In this document: piece after piece, positions 1 to 7,889 of the stretch | How the letters are laid out: the number at the start of each line of letters is the position of its first letter | Numbering within the stretch: position 1 is the first letter of the stretch | From: an uncultured Oscillospiraceae bacterium | GTDB lineage: Bacteria; Bacillota; Clostridia; Oscillospirales; Oscillospiraceae | NCBI GenBank assembly: GCA_934646185.1 | Contig: CAKUEH010000008.1 | Location: 1 to 64,000 of the forward strand | Reading direction: 5' to 3' | Length of the DNA: 64,000 nt | Translations under genes and position numbers: made by a program | Notes under the pieces: model-generated | Seen by the model: only the letters and a program-made list of their open reading frames with translations | What the model was told of the DNA's origin: nothing | Database searches by the model: none

Positions 1-81
1 GGCCTTTCGGCGCTGCGCCCGCGACTGTCCGACCCGGTCGCGCATGTATTGTACTTTATTTGCAGGAAAAAGTCAAATGGA

Positions 82-110
82 TTGCAATTTCTTTCCCGCG
101 CGGATATAAT
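82..110 (+). promoter_or_regulatory. Sigma-A promoter of the murD operon
   Basis: A TTGCAA -35 box (82-87) and a perfect TATAAT -10 box (105-110) are separated by 17 bp, about 35 bp upstream of the murD start. Bases 1-81 show no gene and no clear structure. Confidence 0.8.
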
Positions 111-143
111 ACAGGCAGGAAATTTTAAAAGAGGCTTTTGGAT

Positions 144-1517
144 ATGAATCATCTTGTCGATCAGTATTTTGATGCTCTTGCCGGTAAAAGGATCGCCGTC
201 CTCGGCATCGGCGTGAGCAACCGGCCGCTCATCCGCATGCTTCTCGCGCGCGGCCTGCATGTGCTGGCCTGCGACAAAACGCCGCGCGAAAAGCTCGACG
301 CGGAGGTTTTGGAGCTGGAGCAGGCGGGCGCCGTGCTCCACGTCGGGGAGCACTATCTTGACGATGTGCAGGCCGATATCGTCTTCCGCACCCCCGGTAT
401 GCACCCGGATATTCCGGCCCTGCGGCAGCTGCGCGAAAAGGGCGCGGAGCTTACCAGCGAAATGGAGGCGTTTTTCGAGGTCTGCCCCTGCCGCATCATT
501 GCCGTGACCGGCTCCGACGGAAAAACGACCACCACGACCCTGATCGCAAAGATCCTCGAGCATGCGGGCCACCGCGTCTGGATCGGCGGCAACATCGGCG
601 CGCCCCTTCTGCCGCAGGCGGCGGACATGACGCCGACGGACATCGCCGTCGTGGAGCTCAGCTCCTTCCAGCTCATGACGATGGAACGCTCGGCCGATAT
701 CGCCGTCGTGACGAACGTAGCCCCGAACCATCTGGACGTACACAAGGACATGGCCGAATACGTACAGGCCAAGAAAAACGTCTTCGAGCATCAGAGCGAG
801 GCCGGGAAGGTCGTACTGAACTACGACAACGCCATCACGCGCGGCTTCGCCGCCGGCGCGAAGGGAAGCGTGGAATTTTTCTCCCGGCAGGTAAGGCCGG
901 AAAACGGCGTGTATCTGGAAGACGGCGTGATTGACCGGAACGGGAAAACGATCATGGCTGCAGCCGACATCCGCATTCCGGGCGTCCACAATATCGAAAA
1001 CTATATGGCCGCCGCCTGCGCCGTAGAGGGCCTTGCGTCGGATGCGGATATCGACGAGGTCGCGCGCACGTTCGCGGGTGTGGAGCACCGCATTGAGTTT
1101 GTCCGTGAGCTGGACGGCGTCAAGTATTATAACGATTCCATCGCCTCCAGTCCGTCGCGCACGATCGCGGGCCTGCATTCGTTCCATCAGAAGCTGGTTC
1201 TCATCGCGGGCGGCTATGATAAGAAGATCCCGTTCGATGCGCTGGGGCCGGAGATCTGCGCGCACGTGCGCCTTCTGATCCTCTGCGGCGCGACGGCGGA
1301 GAAGATCGAGGCGGCGGTCAAAGCCGCGCCGGACTACCGGCCCGGTCAGCCGGAGATCCTGCACGCGCAGACGCTTGCGGAGGCGGTACAGCTGGCAAGG
1401 GCGCATAGCGTCCCCGGCGATATCGTGACGCTGTCCCCGGCCTGCGCCGCGTTTGACCAATTCAAGAATTTCATGGTGCGCGGCGAGACCTATAAAACGC
1501 TCGTGCAGGAGCTGTGA
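144..1517 (+). CDS. murD: UDP-N-acetylmuramoyl-L-alanine--D-glutamate ligase
   Basis: Cytoplasmic Mur ligase adding D-glutamate to UDP-MurNAc-L-Ala in peptidoglycan precursor synthesis. The 457-residue length is normal for MurD. The N-terminal Rossmann-like domain begins GKRIAVLGIGVSNRP. The ATP-binding loop is GSDGKTTTTTL (Mur P-loop, with SDG instead of the commoner TNG), followed by the central-domain motif ELSSFQL and a C-terminal domain with YYNDSIASSP. The start is placed at ATG 144, 9 nt after GAGG at 131-134; an in-frame TTG at 138 sits only 3 nt from that RBS and is less likely. It is first in a unit with ispD and ispF, a combination of wall and undecaprenyl/isoprenoid precursor supply. 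Confidence 0.95.
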   Translation: MNHLVDQYFDALAGKRIAVLGIGVSNRPLIRMLLARGLHVLACDKTPREKLDAEVLELEQAGAVLHVGEHYLDDVQADIVFRTPGMHPDIPALRQLREKGAELTSEMEAFFEVCPCRIIAVTGSDGKTTTTTLIAKILEHAGHRVWIGGNIGAPLLPQAADMTPTDIAVVELSSFQLMTMERSADIAVVTNVAPNHLDVHKDMAEYVQAKKNVFEHQSEAGKVVLNYDNAITRGFAAGAKGSVEFFSRQVRPENGVYLEDGVIDRNGKTIMAAADIRIPGVHNIENYMAAACAVEGLASDADIDEVARTFAGVEHRIEFVRELDGVKYYNDSIASSPSRTIAGLHSFHQKLVLIAGGYDKKIPFDALGPEICAHVRLLILCGATAEKIEAAVKAAPDYRPGQPEILHAQTLAEAVQLARAHSVPGDIVTLSPACAAFDQFKNFMVRGETYKTLVQEL

Positions 1518-1534
1518 ACAGGAGAGAAACGAAT

Positions 1535-2272
1535 ATGAAGCTCAGTGAAGGGCTCCGCAGGGGGCTTGCGATCCGGGAAAAAATCGGGCGGCCCTACTGC
1601 GCCGCCGTGATCGTCGCCGCGGGCACATCCTCGCGCATGGGCGGCACGAATAAGATCCTGACGGTGCTGGAAAACCTGCCGGTCATCTGCCGGACGGTCG
1701 ATGTGTTTGACAAATGCAGCATGATCGACGAGATCATCGTCGTCACGCAGCAGGAGCTGCTGGAAAAGGTCAGCCGCTATCTCAAGGCGTATGACAAAAT
1801 GCGCATGGTCGTTGCGGGCGGCGCGACGCGGACGGATTCCGTCATGGCGGGCCTTGCCGCCGTATCCGACCGGACGCAGCTCGTTGCCGTCCACGACGGC
1901 GCACGTCCGCTTGTGACCGACGAAGTCATCTGCCGTGCCGTTTCCAAGGCAAAGAAGTTTGCCGCCGCAGCGCCCGCTGTGCGCGTCAAGGACACCATCA
2001 AGGTCTCAACCGGCGGCGCGGTCGATGAAACGCCCGACCGCAGCACGCTCTACGCCGTCCAGACCCCGCAGGTCTTCGACCGCGATCTGCTTACCGCAGC
2101 CCTGCAGAACGCGAAAGAGCAGGGCATCGCGCTCACAGACGACTGCAGCGCCGTCGAGGCGCTCGGCATGCCCGTGCAGCTGACCGACGGCGATGAAGAG
2201 AACCTGAAGATCACAACGTCGCTCGATCTGGAGCTGGCCGCGCTGATCCTGCGCCGGAGGGCAAACGCATGA
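1535..2272 (+). CDS. ispD: 2-C-methyl-D-erythritol 4-phosphate cytidylyltransferase
   Basis: Third step of the MEP isoprenoid pathway: MEP plus CTP gives CDP-methylerythritol. The 245-residue protein has the nucleotidyltransferase signature AAGTSSRMGG with the downstream Lys (NKIL), then HDGARPLV and the late motif TDDCSAVE, all typical of IspD. The ATG at 1535 lies 9 nt after AGGAGA; an upstream in-frame GTG at 1514 overlaps the murD stop and is less likely. There is a roughly 20-residue N-terminal extension before the first strand (YCAAVIVAAG). It overlaps ispF by 4 nt, so the two are probably translationally coupled. Confidence 0.95.
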   Translation: MKLSEGLRRGLAIREKIGRPYCAAVIVAAGTSSRMGGTNKILTVLENLPVICRTVDVFDKCSMIDEIIVVTQQELLEKVSRYLKAYDKMRMVVAGGATRTDSVMAGLAAVSDRTQLVAVHDGARPLVTDEVICRAVSKAKKFAAAAPAVRVKDTIKVSTGGAVDETPDRSTLYAVQTPQVFDRDLLTAALQNAKEQGIALTDDCSAVEALGMPVQLTDGDEENLKITTSLDLELAALILRRRANA

Positions 2273-2736
2273 GGATTGGCCACGGCTACGACGTTCACCG
2301 GCTGGTTTCCGGCCGCGCACTGATTCTCGGCGGCGTGACGATCCCGTATGAAAAGGGGCTGGACGGTCATTCCGACGCGGATGTGCTTGTCCATGCCGTC
2401 ATGGACGCGCTGCTCGGCGCAGCGGCTATGGGCGATATCGGCAAGCTCTTTCCGGACAGCGACGACCGCTATCTCGGCGCGGACAGCATGGAGCTGCTGC
2501 GCGAGGTCGGCCGCAGACTGACGGAGGCCGGATACCGCCTCGGCAATCTCGACGCAACGATCATCGCCCAGCGGCCAAAGCTCGCGCCGTATATCGCGCA
2601 GATGCGGCAAAACATTGCGGATGCAATGCACACCGATATCGGCAATATCAGCGTCAAGGCGACGACCGAAGAGCACCTCGGCTTCACCGGCTCCGGCGAA
2701 GGCATCGCCGCCCACGCCGTCTGCCTGATTGAATAA
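2269..2736 (+). CDS. ispF: 2-C-methyl-D-erythritol 2,4-cyclodiphosphate synthase
   Basis: MEP pathway enzyme that cyclises CDP-methylerythritol 2-phosphate with release of CMP; a trimeric cytoplasmic metalloenzyme. The protein is 155 residues, the usual length. It opens with the metal-ligand motif GHGYDVHRL (Asp and His), followed by LDGHSDADVL, which supplies the third metal ligand, and a C-terminal TTEEHLGFTGSGEGIAAHAV. The start codon overlaps the ispD stop (ATGA). The gene is followed directly by a hairpin belonging to a dispersed repeat, which may serve as the operon terminator. Confidence 0.96.
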   Translation: MRIGHGYDVHRLVSGRALILGGVTIPYEKGLDGHSDADVLVHAVMDALLGAAAMGDIGKLFPDSDDRYLGADSMELLREVGRRLTEAGYRLGNLDATIIAQRPKLAPYIAQMRQNIADAMHTDIGNISVKATTEEHLGFTGSGEGIAAHAVCLIE

Positions 2737-2738
2737 AA

Positions 2739-2785
2739 AAGGCTCCCCTTGAAAGGGGAGCTGGCGCGAAGCGCCTGAGAGGTTG
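2739..2785. repeat. Partial copy of a dispersed MITE-like repeat, hairpin after ispF
   Basis: Bases 2742-2761 form a tight hairpin (GCTCCCCTT/AAGGGGAGC) followed by a GGCGCGAAGCGCC stem. This matches the left part of the fuller copies at 2837-2990 and 4946-5107. It lies 3 nt after the ispF stop and may act as a terminator. The spacer 2786-2836 shows nothing recognisable. Confidence 0.6.
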
Positions 2786-2836
2786 TGCAGCAGGCAGCAG
2801 CGAAAAGCAGAAGACCAATGCGAATCCGCACAATCC

Positions 2837-2990
2837 AAGGCTCCCCTTGGGCACAAGGGAAGCTGACTGAAGGGATTCGAATGCAGCAAGTTTCGGAGCA
2901 CTCTGAAATATGCAGCAAATCCCCTCCGTCATTTTCTCTGAAAATGCCACCTCCCCTTACCGCGCGGAGCGCGGCAAGGGGAGGCTTTTG
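2837..2990. repeat. MITE-like repeat, family 1, copy 1
   Basis: About 150 bp bounded by inverted ends: AAGGCTCCCCTTG on the left and CAAGGGGAGGCTTTTG on the right. It is non-coding and has strong internal hairpins (for example CCGCGCGGAGCGCGG near the right end). It is clearly homologous to 4946-5107, sharing GGCACAAG, GGGATTCGAA, CCCTCCGTCATTTTCT and GAAAATGCCACCT in the same order. Confidence 0.75.
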
Positions 2991-3005
2991 CGTTCCTGTT
3001 ATGAA

Positions 3006-3902
3006 TTAGCCTGCTTTCCTCTGCCGCTCCGGCAGCTGCGACAGGATGATCGCCGCAAACATGATCGCGCAGCCCAGAAGCTCGCGGGCCGACAGGCTTT
3101 GGCCGATCAGCAGCCAGCCGAACAGCGCGGCAAAGACGGATTCCAGACTCATGAGCAGAGACGCCAGCGCCGGCTGCACGTCGCGCTCGCCGATAATCTG
3201 AAATGTGTAGGCCACGCCACCGGAGAAAACGCCCGCGTAGACGATTGGCCACCAGCATTTCAGGATGGAAGCCCAGTCCGGCGCTTCAAACAGGAGCATG
3301 CCAATCGCAGACAGCGCGGAGCAGACGAAAAACTGCACGCAGCTCAGCCGGACGCCGTCCATATTCGGTACGACTGCGCTGACATAGCAGATATGGATCG
3401 CGAACAGCACCGCGCAGCCGAGCGTCAGAAGATCGCCGTTCGCGATGGAAAAGCCGGAGCCGACGCACAGCAGATACATGCCGAACACCGCGGTCAGTGC
3501 GCACAGCCAGACCTTCAGCCCGGCCCGCTTGCCCATAAGCGCGCCCAGAATGGGAACGAACACGATATAAAGCGCCGTCACAAAGCCGGATTTTCCGACC
3601 GTCGTATCGAGAAGACCGAACTGCTGCAGCGTCGTCGCCGCGAACAGCAGCACGCCGCAGATCACCCCGGACAGCAGCTGCTTTTTCTTTTCGGATCCTG
3701 TGACCGGCCGGTTCTGCGACCAGCCCTTCCGGTCGAGCACGGCGATGACCGGCAGCAGCACGAGCCCCGCCAGAAAAAACCGCGCCGCACCCATCGTAAA
3801 CGGCCCGACGTACTGCATGCCCTCGCTCTGGGCGACGAACGCCGCGCCCCAGATCATGGCGCACAGGAGAAGAAGAATGCTGCCCTTTGTCTGTTTCTGC
3901 AT
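3006..3902 (-). CDS. EamA/DMT-family permease
   Basis: Integral membrane transporter of the drug/metabolite superfamily; the substrate cannot be told from sequence. The 298-residue protein has about ten hydrophobic segments in two EamA halves. The first half carries CAMIWGAAFVAQSEGMQYVGPFTMGA-type residues typical of the family and the second carries SLESVFAALFGWLLIGQ, the conserved end-of-domain motif. The ATG at 3902 follows GGAG by 8 nt; upstream in-frame sequence lacks an RBS. It is transcribed away from the 4030 gene from its own promoter. Confidence 0.88.
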   Translation of the reverse strand: MQKQTKGSILLLLCAMIWGAAFVAQSEGMQYVGPFTMGAARFFLAGLVLLPVIAVLDRKGWSQNRPVTGSEKKKQLLSGVICGVLLFAATTLQQFGLLDTTVGKSGFVTALYIVFVPILGALMGKRAGLKVWLCALTAVFGMYLLCVGSGFSIANGDLLTLGCAVLFAIHICYVSAVVPNMDGVRLSCVQFFVCSALSAIGMLLFEAPDWASILKCWWPIVYAGVFSGGVAYTFQIIGERDVQPALASLLMSLESVFAALFGWLLIGQSLSARELLGCAIMFAAIILSQLPERQRKAG

Positions 3903-3939
3903 GGCCTTTGCTCCTTTATCGTAAAAAAGAATCCCAGCA

Positions 3940-3968
3940 ATCATAGCATATTGCAAAGGCAAAGTCAA
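3940..3968 (-). promoter_or_regulatory. Promoter of the DMT permease gene
   Basis: On the minus strand, TTGACT (3968-3963), a 17-bp spacer and TATGAT (3945-3940) lie about 40 bp upstream of the permease start. Confidence 0.8.
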
Positions 3969-3974
3969 ACAATC

Positions 3975-4003
3975 TTGCCGCGCGGCGCAATTTGTGGTAT
4001 GAT
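3975..4003 (+). promoter_or_regulatory. Promoter of the 4030 gene
   Basis: TTGCCG (3975-3980), a 17-bp spacer and TATGAT (3998-4003). It is divergent from and nearly back-to-back with the permease promoter. Confidence 0.7.
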
Positions 4004-4029
4004 ACACAAAAAGGGGAGGGCGGACGCAT

Positions 4030-4296
4030 ATGGAACCGTTATTTCTGCCGGTGCTGCACAGCTTTGAAAACAACAACATCTTTACCGGAAGCTATGGCAA
4101 GCTCCGCTTCCGCGTCACGCCGAACATCGTCATGCTGACGCAGAAGGAGGTCAACTTCGACGAAAGCAGCATGAAATGCGAATGCTGGCACGGCGAATAC
4201 TGCTACGAAAAAAGCCAGATGGAGGACGAAAAAACCTTCCCGCTGAGCGAAGCGGCCTACCACGAAATGTACGACTGGATCGCAGCGCACATATAA
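4030..4296 (+). CDS. Small conserved hypothetical protein (88 aa)
   Basis: I do not recognise this family. The 88-residue protein is acidic, has no signal peptide or membrane segment, and contains one CECWHGEYCYE stretch whose cysteines and histidine could bind a metal. It has its own promoter and an RBS (GGGGAGGG) before ATG 4030. It is followed after 10 nt by the acetyltransferase gene, so the two are probably cotranscribed. Coding status rests on the promoter, RBS and spacing to the next gene. Confidence 0.7.
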   Translation: MEPLFLPVLHSFENNNIFTGSYGKLRFRVTPNIVMLTQKEVNFDESSMKCECWHGEYCYEKSQMEDEKTFPLSEAAYHEMYDWIAAHI

Positions 4297-4306
4297 GGAA
4301 TTCATT

Positions 4307-4873
4307 ATGAGGATCGAATTTGAAAACGTCATCCTTCGGGATATGATAGAGTCCGACATTGAAGACTATGTACGTTGGTTCACCGTGGAGCGTGAATGGG
4401 AAAACTGGGATGCTCCATGGGAAAAAGAAGATACTGACGAAGAAAGCGAACGCAAAAGCTGGACAGAATACTACGAATCCAGGAAAAATCGGCCTAATGA
4501 TGTCCGTCGTTATAAGCTTGAGATCGAATGGAACGGCAGGCATATCGGCTGGGTAAGCGCGTATCACATTGACAAAAACTACGAATGGATCGGAAAAGCC
4601 GAGAATGGGCAGAACATCCATCTGGCTGTCGGCATTGGTATTTGCGAACACGATTTGTGGGGCAACGGGATCGGCACAAACGCACTGCGTGCCTTTATAA
4701 GTTACCATTTCAAAAACGGCGAGGACGAGATCTATACGCAGACATGGTCAGGCAATGTTCGCATGATCCGTTGCGCCGAAAAGCTCGGCTTTGTTGAATG
4801 CGATCGTAACGTAGGCACACAAGAGGTCAACGGGCAGCATTATGATGGACTAAGCTTTAGATTGAAGAAATAA
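4307..4873 (+). CDS. GNAT-family N-acetyltransferase
   Basis: Predicted acetyl-CoA-dependent acetyltransferase of the RimJ/RimL-like GNAT group; the acceptor is unknown. The protein is 188 residues. The N-terminus FENVILRDMIESDIEDYVRWF matches the usual GNAT opening with LRxMxxxD. The acetyl-CoA region is around IGICEHDLWGNGIGTNALRAF, and the late motif SGNVRMIRCAEKLGFVECDRN is the classic NxxxxRxxEKxGF. An RBS (AAGGA) precedes ATG 4307. Confidence 0.88.
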   Translation: MRIEFENVILRDMIESDIEDYVRWFTVEREWENWDAPWEKEDTDEESERKSWTEYYESRKNRPNDVRRYKLEIEWNGRHIGWVSAYHIDKNYEWIGKAENGQNIHLAVGIGICEHDLWGNGIGTNALRAFISYHFKNGEDEIYTQTWSGNVRMIRCAEKLGFVECDRNVGTQEVNGQHYDGLSFRLKK

Positions 4874-4945
4874 TAGACTGAACCCGACTACGTTGTAACA
4901 TTAAATTCTTTCTTTTTGGTGAATGACTGGCGCGGGAGCGCCCAA

Positions 4946-5107
4946 AAGGCTCCCCTTGGGCACAAGGGGAGCTGGCCCGAAGGGCCTGAGGGGATTCGAA
5001 CGCTGCAAATTCCGGAACACTCTGATATCTGTAACCCATCCCCTCCGTCATTTTCTTCGAAAATGCCACCTTCCCTTACCGCGCGGGGCGCGGCAAGAGG
5101 AGGCTTT
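4946..5107. repeat. MITE-like repeat, family 1, copy 2
   Basis: Begins AAGGCTCCCCTTGGGCACAA and ends CGGCAAGAGGAGGCTTT, with the same internal blocks in the same order as 2837-2990 but with many substitutions, so the copies are old or independently acquired. It lies downstream of the acetyltransferase gene. There is no open reading frame with an RBS inside. Confidence 0.75.
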
Positions 5108-5140
5108 GGTGGGTACGGTTTCTTCCTGCTTTTCATAAAG

Positions 5141-5217
5141 CAGATTGCACCGTTTTTACGGAAATCCTCAGCGAATTCGCAACTTCTCAGCGGGCCGATG
5201 TGGGCATCGGCCCCTAC
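5141..5217. repeat. Repeat family 2, copy 1
   Basis: CAGATTGCACCGTTTTTAC, then TTCGCAACTT and CGGGCCGATGTGGGCATCGGCCCCTAC-type sequence; the last part forms a GGGCCGATG/CATCGGCCC hairpin. The same blocks recur in order at about 37371-37435 within another non-coding element. Confidence 0.65.
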
Positions 5218-5232
5218 AAAAGCCGTTCGAAA

Positions 5233-5270
5233 GAGAAAAAGCGGCCCCCGCAAAAATGCGGGGGCCGTTT
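5233..5270 (-). terminator. Intrinsic terminator of the 5276-5650 gene
   Basis: The inverted repeat CGGCCCCCGCA/TGCGGGGGCCG (5242-5267) is followed on the minus strand by CTTTTTCTCTTT. It lies just beyond the stop codon of the minus-strand gene. Confidence 0.85.
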
Positions 5271-5275
5271 CAATG

Positions 5276-5650
5276 TTATTCCGCTGTTTCTTCCGCAGTG
5301 GCTTTCGCTGCGGCTTCCGGCTGGCGGGGCTTGATCTCGGCCAGCGCCTGACGGAGCGCTTCGTTTTCCGTGCGGAGCTCTTCCAGCTCTTCGCGCAGCG
5401 GAGCGAGCTGCTTTTTGACCTTACGGTCGGCAATGGCCTGATGCACCTTGTAATGGCTGTACACGTTCAGCGCCGTGAGCGCAACGAACGCGCCGCCCGC
5501 GATCAGACCGACCTTTTTCATGTCCGACTTCCGGAGCACGTGATGCGATTTGTTTTTTCCGCCGCGCGTGATCTCCACGATGGCGGGATCCTGTTCGGCG
5601 AGCCTCCGGGCAGCCAGCGCCGCACAGCATTTTTTAACCTTGCAGTTCAT
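5276..5650 (-). CDS. Membrane-anchored coiled-coil protein of unknown function
   Basis: Not recognised as a named family. The 124-residue protein has a basic N-terminal part with a Cys pair (KKCCAALAARRL), one membrane segment near residues 47-62 (VGLIAGGAFVALTALNVYS), then a charged coiled coil (LREELEELRTENEALRQAL) and an Ala/Glu-rich tail. ATG 5650 has an excellent AGGAGG at 7 nt. It is monocistronic, with its own promoter (5695-5723) and terminator. A role in membrane or envelope organisation is possible but unsupported. Confidence 0.75.
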   Translation of the reverse strand: MNCKVKKCCAALAARRLAEQDPAIVEITRGGKNKSHHVLRKSDMKKVGLIAGGAFVALTALNVYSHYKVHQAIADRKVKKQLAPLREELEELRTENEALRQALAEIKPRQPEAAAKATAEETAE

Positions 5651-5666
5651 ATTCTGACCTCCTGTC

Positions 5667-5722
5667 TGCAAAAATCAGCCATGTCTTTGCCTGTATTATA
5701 TCCAATCCCGCTGATTTTTGCA
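5667..5722. promoter_or_regulatory. 13-bp inverted repeat around a promoter
   Basis: TGCAAAAATCAGC (5667-5679) and its exact reverse complement (5710-5722) flank the -10 box. The right arm overlaps the -35 box. The layout would suit a dimeric repressor or DNA-looping operator. Confidence 0.5.
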
Positions 5723-5723
5723 A
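5695..5723 (-). promoter_or_regulatory. Promoter of the 5276-5650 gene
   Basis: Minus strand TTGCAA (5723-5718), 17-bp spacer and TATAAT (5700-5695), about 45 bp upstream of the start codon. Confidence 0.85.
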
Positions 5724-5751
5724 GAGGACAGTCGGACTGATTTGTCCAAAC

Positions 5752-7797
5752 TTATGCTGCCTCGCGCGCTTCTTTTTTGTTCTGCATGATCTGCAGCGCG
5801 ATGATCCCGGCGACGATCACAAGGCCGATCAGATCCGAGAGCGTGCCCGGGATCAGCAGCGTCAGTCCGCCGATCACCGCCAACACACGCAGCGGCCAGC
5901 GCATGGGCCGCAGGATATAGCCCTCCAGACCGGCGGCGACGGCGAAGATGCCGAGAAGCGCCGTAACGACGATCTGGATGACCTGAAACACGCTCGTGAC
6001 GTTTTCAAACAGCATTTGCGGGTTATACGCAAAGATGAACGGGACGATAAAGGCCGCAATGGCGAGCTTTGTCGCGGTAATGCCGGTCTTCATGGGGTTC
6101 GATTTCGCGATCGCGGAGCCCGCGTAGGCTGCCAGCGCGACCGGCGGCGTGATATCGGCGACGATGCCGAAGTAGAACACGAAGAAATGCGCGGCGACGA
6201 GCGGATAGCCCATTTTAATCAGGATCGGCGCGCACGTAGAGGCCATGATGCAGTAGTTCGCGGTCGTGGGAACGCCCATGCCGAGAATGATGCAGCAGAT
6301 CATGGTCAGGATCAGGCCGATAAACGTCGCGTTGCCCGCCAGCTGCACAACCGCGTTGATGAGGATCGAGGCAAGACCGGTGACGGTGATGCAGCCTGCG
6401 ATGATACCCGCCATCGCGCAGGCGACGGCCACGGTAATGGCGCCCTTCGCGCCCGCCTCGAGAGAATCAAAGACAGAGCCCGCGGAATCGCCGACCGCGC
6501 CGAGCGCAGCCTTGCCGACCGTGCGGAACGTGCGCGTCTGCGTGCTCTGCAGACGGAGCATGAAGAAGTTGACAAGCCCGACCGCGATGGCCGCGAGAAT
6601 GGAATACGCGGCGGAGTGCGACATCGTCTTCGCGCCGGAGGATACGAGCCAGACCAGCAGGATCAGCGGCAGGATCAGATAGCAGTCGCGGGCCAGAAGC
6701 CGCCACTTGGGAAGCTGATCCTTCGGAATGCCGTTCAGGCCGAGCTTTTTCGCCTCCAGATGCACGGAGATGAAAATGCCGGTGAAATACAGGATCGCGG
6801 GTAAAATGGCCTTGACTGCGACCTGCGCATACGGAATGCCGATGTACTCCGCCATCAGAAACGCTGCCGCGCCCATGATCGGCGGCATGATCTGGCCGCC
6901 GGTAGAGGCCGCCGCCTCGACCGCGCCCGCAAACTCCGGCTTATAGCCGGTCTTTTTCATCATCGGGATGGTGAACGAGCCGGTCGTGACCGTGTTGCCG
7001 ACCGAGGAACCGGACACCATGCCGCACAGCGCGGAGGAAATGACCGCGACCTTTGCCGGGCCGCCGGACGACCAGCCCGCGAGCCGGTTCGCGAACGAAA
7101 TAAAGAAATTCGCAATGCCGGTGCGCTCCAGAAACGCGCCGAAGATGATGAACAGCACGATGTAGGTATAGCACACGCTGACCGGCGTACCGATCACGCC
7201 GCTGGTCGTGTAAAACAGCTTGTAGATGATATTCTGCAGCGCCTTATAGAAGCTGGCGCCGTAGCTGAGCTGATTGTAGAACGCATAGACGATCAGAAGA
7301 CCCGCCACCACAAGAATGGGCAGACCCACGCAGCGGCGGCAGAGCTCGACCAGAATCAGAATGCCGACGCAGCCGATGACCACATGAATGGGCTGGATGC
7401 GGGTGGCGAGCCGGATCATCGTCATGGCGTTGAGCGCAAAATAGAAGAAGCAGGCCGCGCCGACAAGCATCAGAAGAATGTCGTACCACGGCAGATAGTT
7501 GGGCTTTACATGGTGCTTGCTGGCCGGGAAATTCAAAAAGCCTGCCAGGATGATAAAGCCCATGAACAGCGGCAGACGGATCTCCGGCATAGCCGTGGAG
7601 AACAGCGTCATGCAGATGCAGTAGAGGGCGAAGCAAGCCATGAAGACTTTAATGACAATGGCGCGCCAGCCGAACCAGATCCGGGTGTTGGATTCGCGGT
7701 CGTATTTGCGCATGACCTCGTCAACGTCGGCGGCGATATTCTGCTCTGCGCCGGCGTTCGCGGTCGCGGGGGTGGTCTTGTCGGGATTTTTGGACAA
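5752..7797 (-). CDS. TRAP transporter permease, fused 4TM-12TM (TAXI type)
   Basis: Membrane permease of a TRAP-TAXI uptake system: the small (DctQ-like) and large (DctM-like) subunits are in one polypeptide, as is typical for TAXI systems. About 681 residues with many hydrophobic segments. The large-subunit signatures GMVSGSSVGNTVTTGSFTIPMM and TGGQIMPPIMGAAAFLMAE and the late MGVPTTANYCIMA are present. I prefer the TTG start at 7797, 7 nt after AAGGAGAG; the in-frame ATG at 7815 overlaps that RBS. It lies downstream of the binding-protein gene with a hairpin between them. Confidence 0.9.
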   Translation of the reverse strand: MSKNPDKTTPATANAGAEQNIAADVDEVMRKYDRESNTRIWFGWRAIVIKVFMACFALYCICMTLFSTAMPEIRLPLFMGFIILAGFLNFPASKHHVKPNYLPWYDILLMLVGAACFFYFALNAMTMIRLATRIQPIHVVIGCVGILILVELCRRCVGLPILVVAGLLIVYAFYNQLSYGASFYKALQNIIYKLFYTTSGVIGTPVSVCYTYIVLFIIFGAFLERTGIANFFISFANRLAGWSSGGPAKVAVISSALCGMVSGSSVGNTVTTGSFTIPMMKKTGYKPEFAGAVEAAASTGGQIMPPIMGAAAFLMAEYIGIPYAQVAVKAILPAILYFTGIFISVHLEAKKLGLNGIPKDQLPKWRLLARDCYLILPLILLVWLVSSGAKTMSHSAAYSILAAIAVGLVNFFMLRLQSTQTRTFRTVGKAALGAVGDSAGSVFDSLEAGAKGAITVAVACAMAGIIAGCITVTGLASILINAVVQLAGNATFIGLILTMICCIILGMGVPTTANYCIMASTCAPILIKMGYPLVAAHFFVFYFGIVADITPPVALAAYAGSAIAKSNPMKTGITATKLAIAAFIVPFIFAYNPQMLFENVTSVFQVIQIVVTALLGIFAVAAGLEGYILRPMRWPLRVLAVIGGLTLLIPGTLSDLIGLVIVAGIIALQIMQNKKEAREAA

Positions 7798-7833
7798 GGT
7801 GCATCTCTCCTTCATCTTTTTTCTGTACGACAA

Positions 7834-7858
7834 CTACGGCAGGGAGACCCTGCCGTAG
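7834..7858 (-). other. Intercistronic hairpin between TAXI protein and permease genes
   Basis: CTACGGCAGGG and its exact complement CCCTGCCGTAG around a 3-nt loop, with no T-run on the minus strand. It probably stabilises the 3' end of the binding-protein message or partly limits read-through, giving more binding protein than permease. That role is an inference from position. Confidence 0.6.
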
Positions 7859-7889
7859 CGCCTGTTATGCGTAAAGAACGCGTGAAGAT

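Noticed and set aside
138..143. TTG at 138 as the murD start
   Set aside because: It leaves only 3 nt between GAGG and the start codon; ATG 144 has normal spacing and fits the family N-terminus.
2910..4067. 385-codon plus-strand frame opposite the DMT permease
   Set aside because: It starts inside a MITE-like repeat and runs antisense to a clear membrane transporter; Arg/His/Gln-rich without domains.
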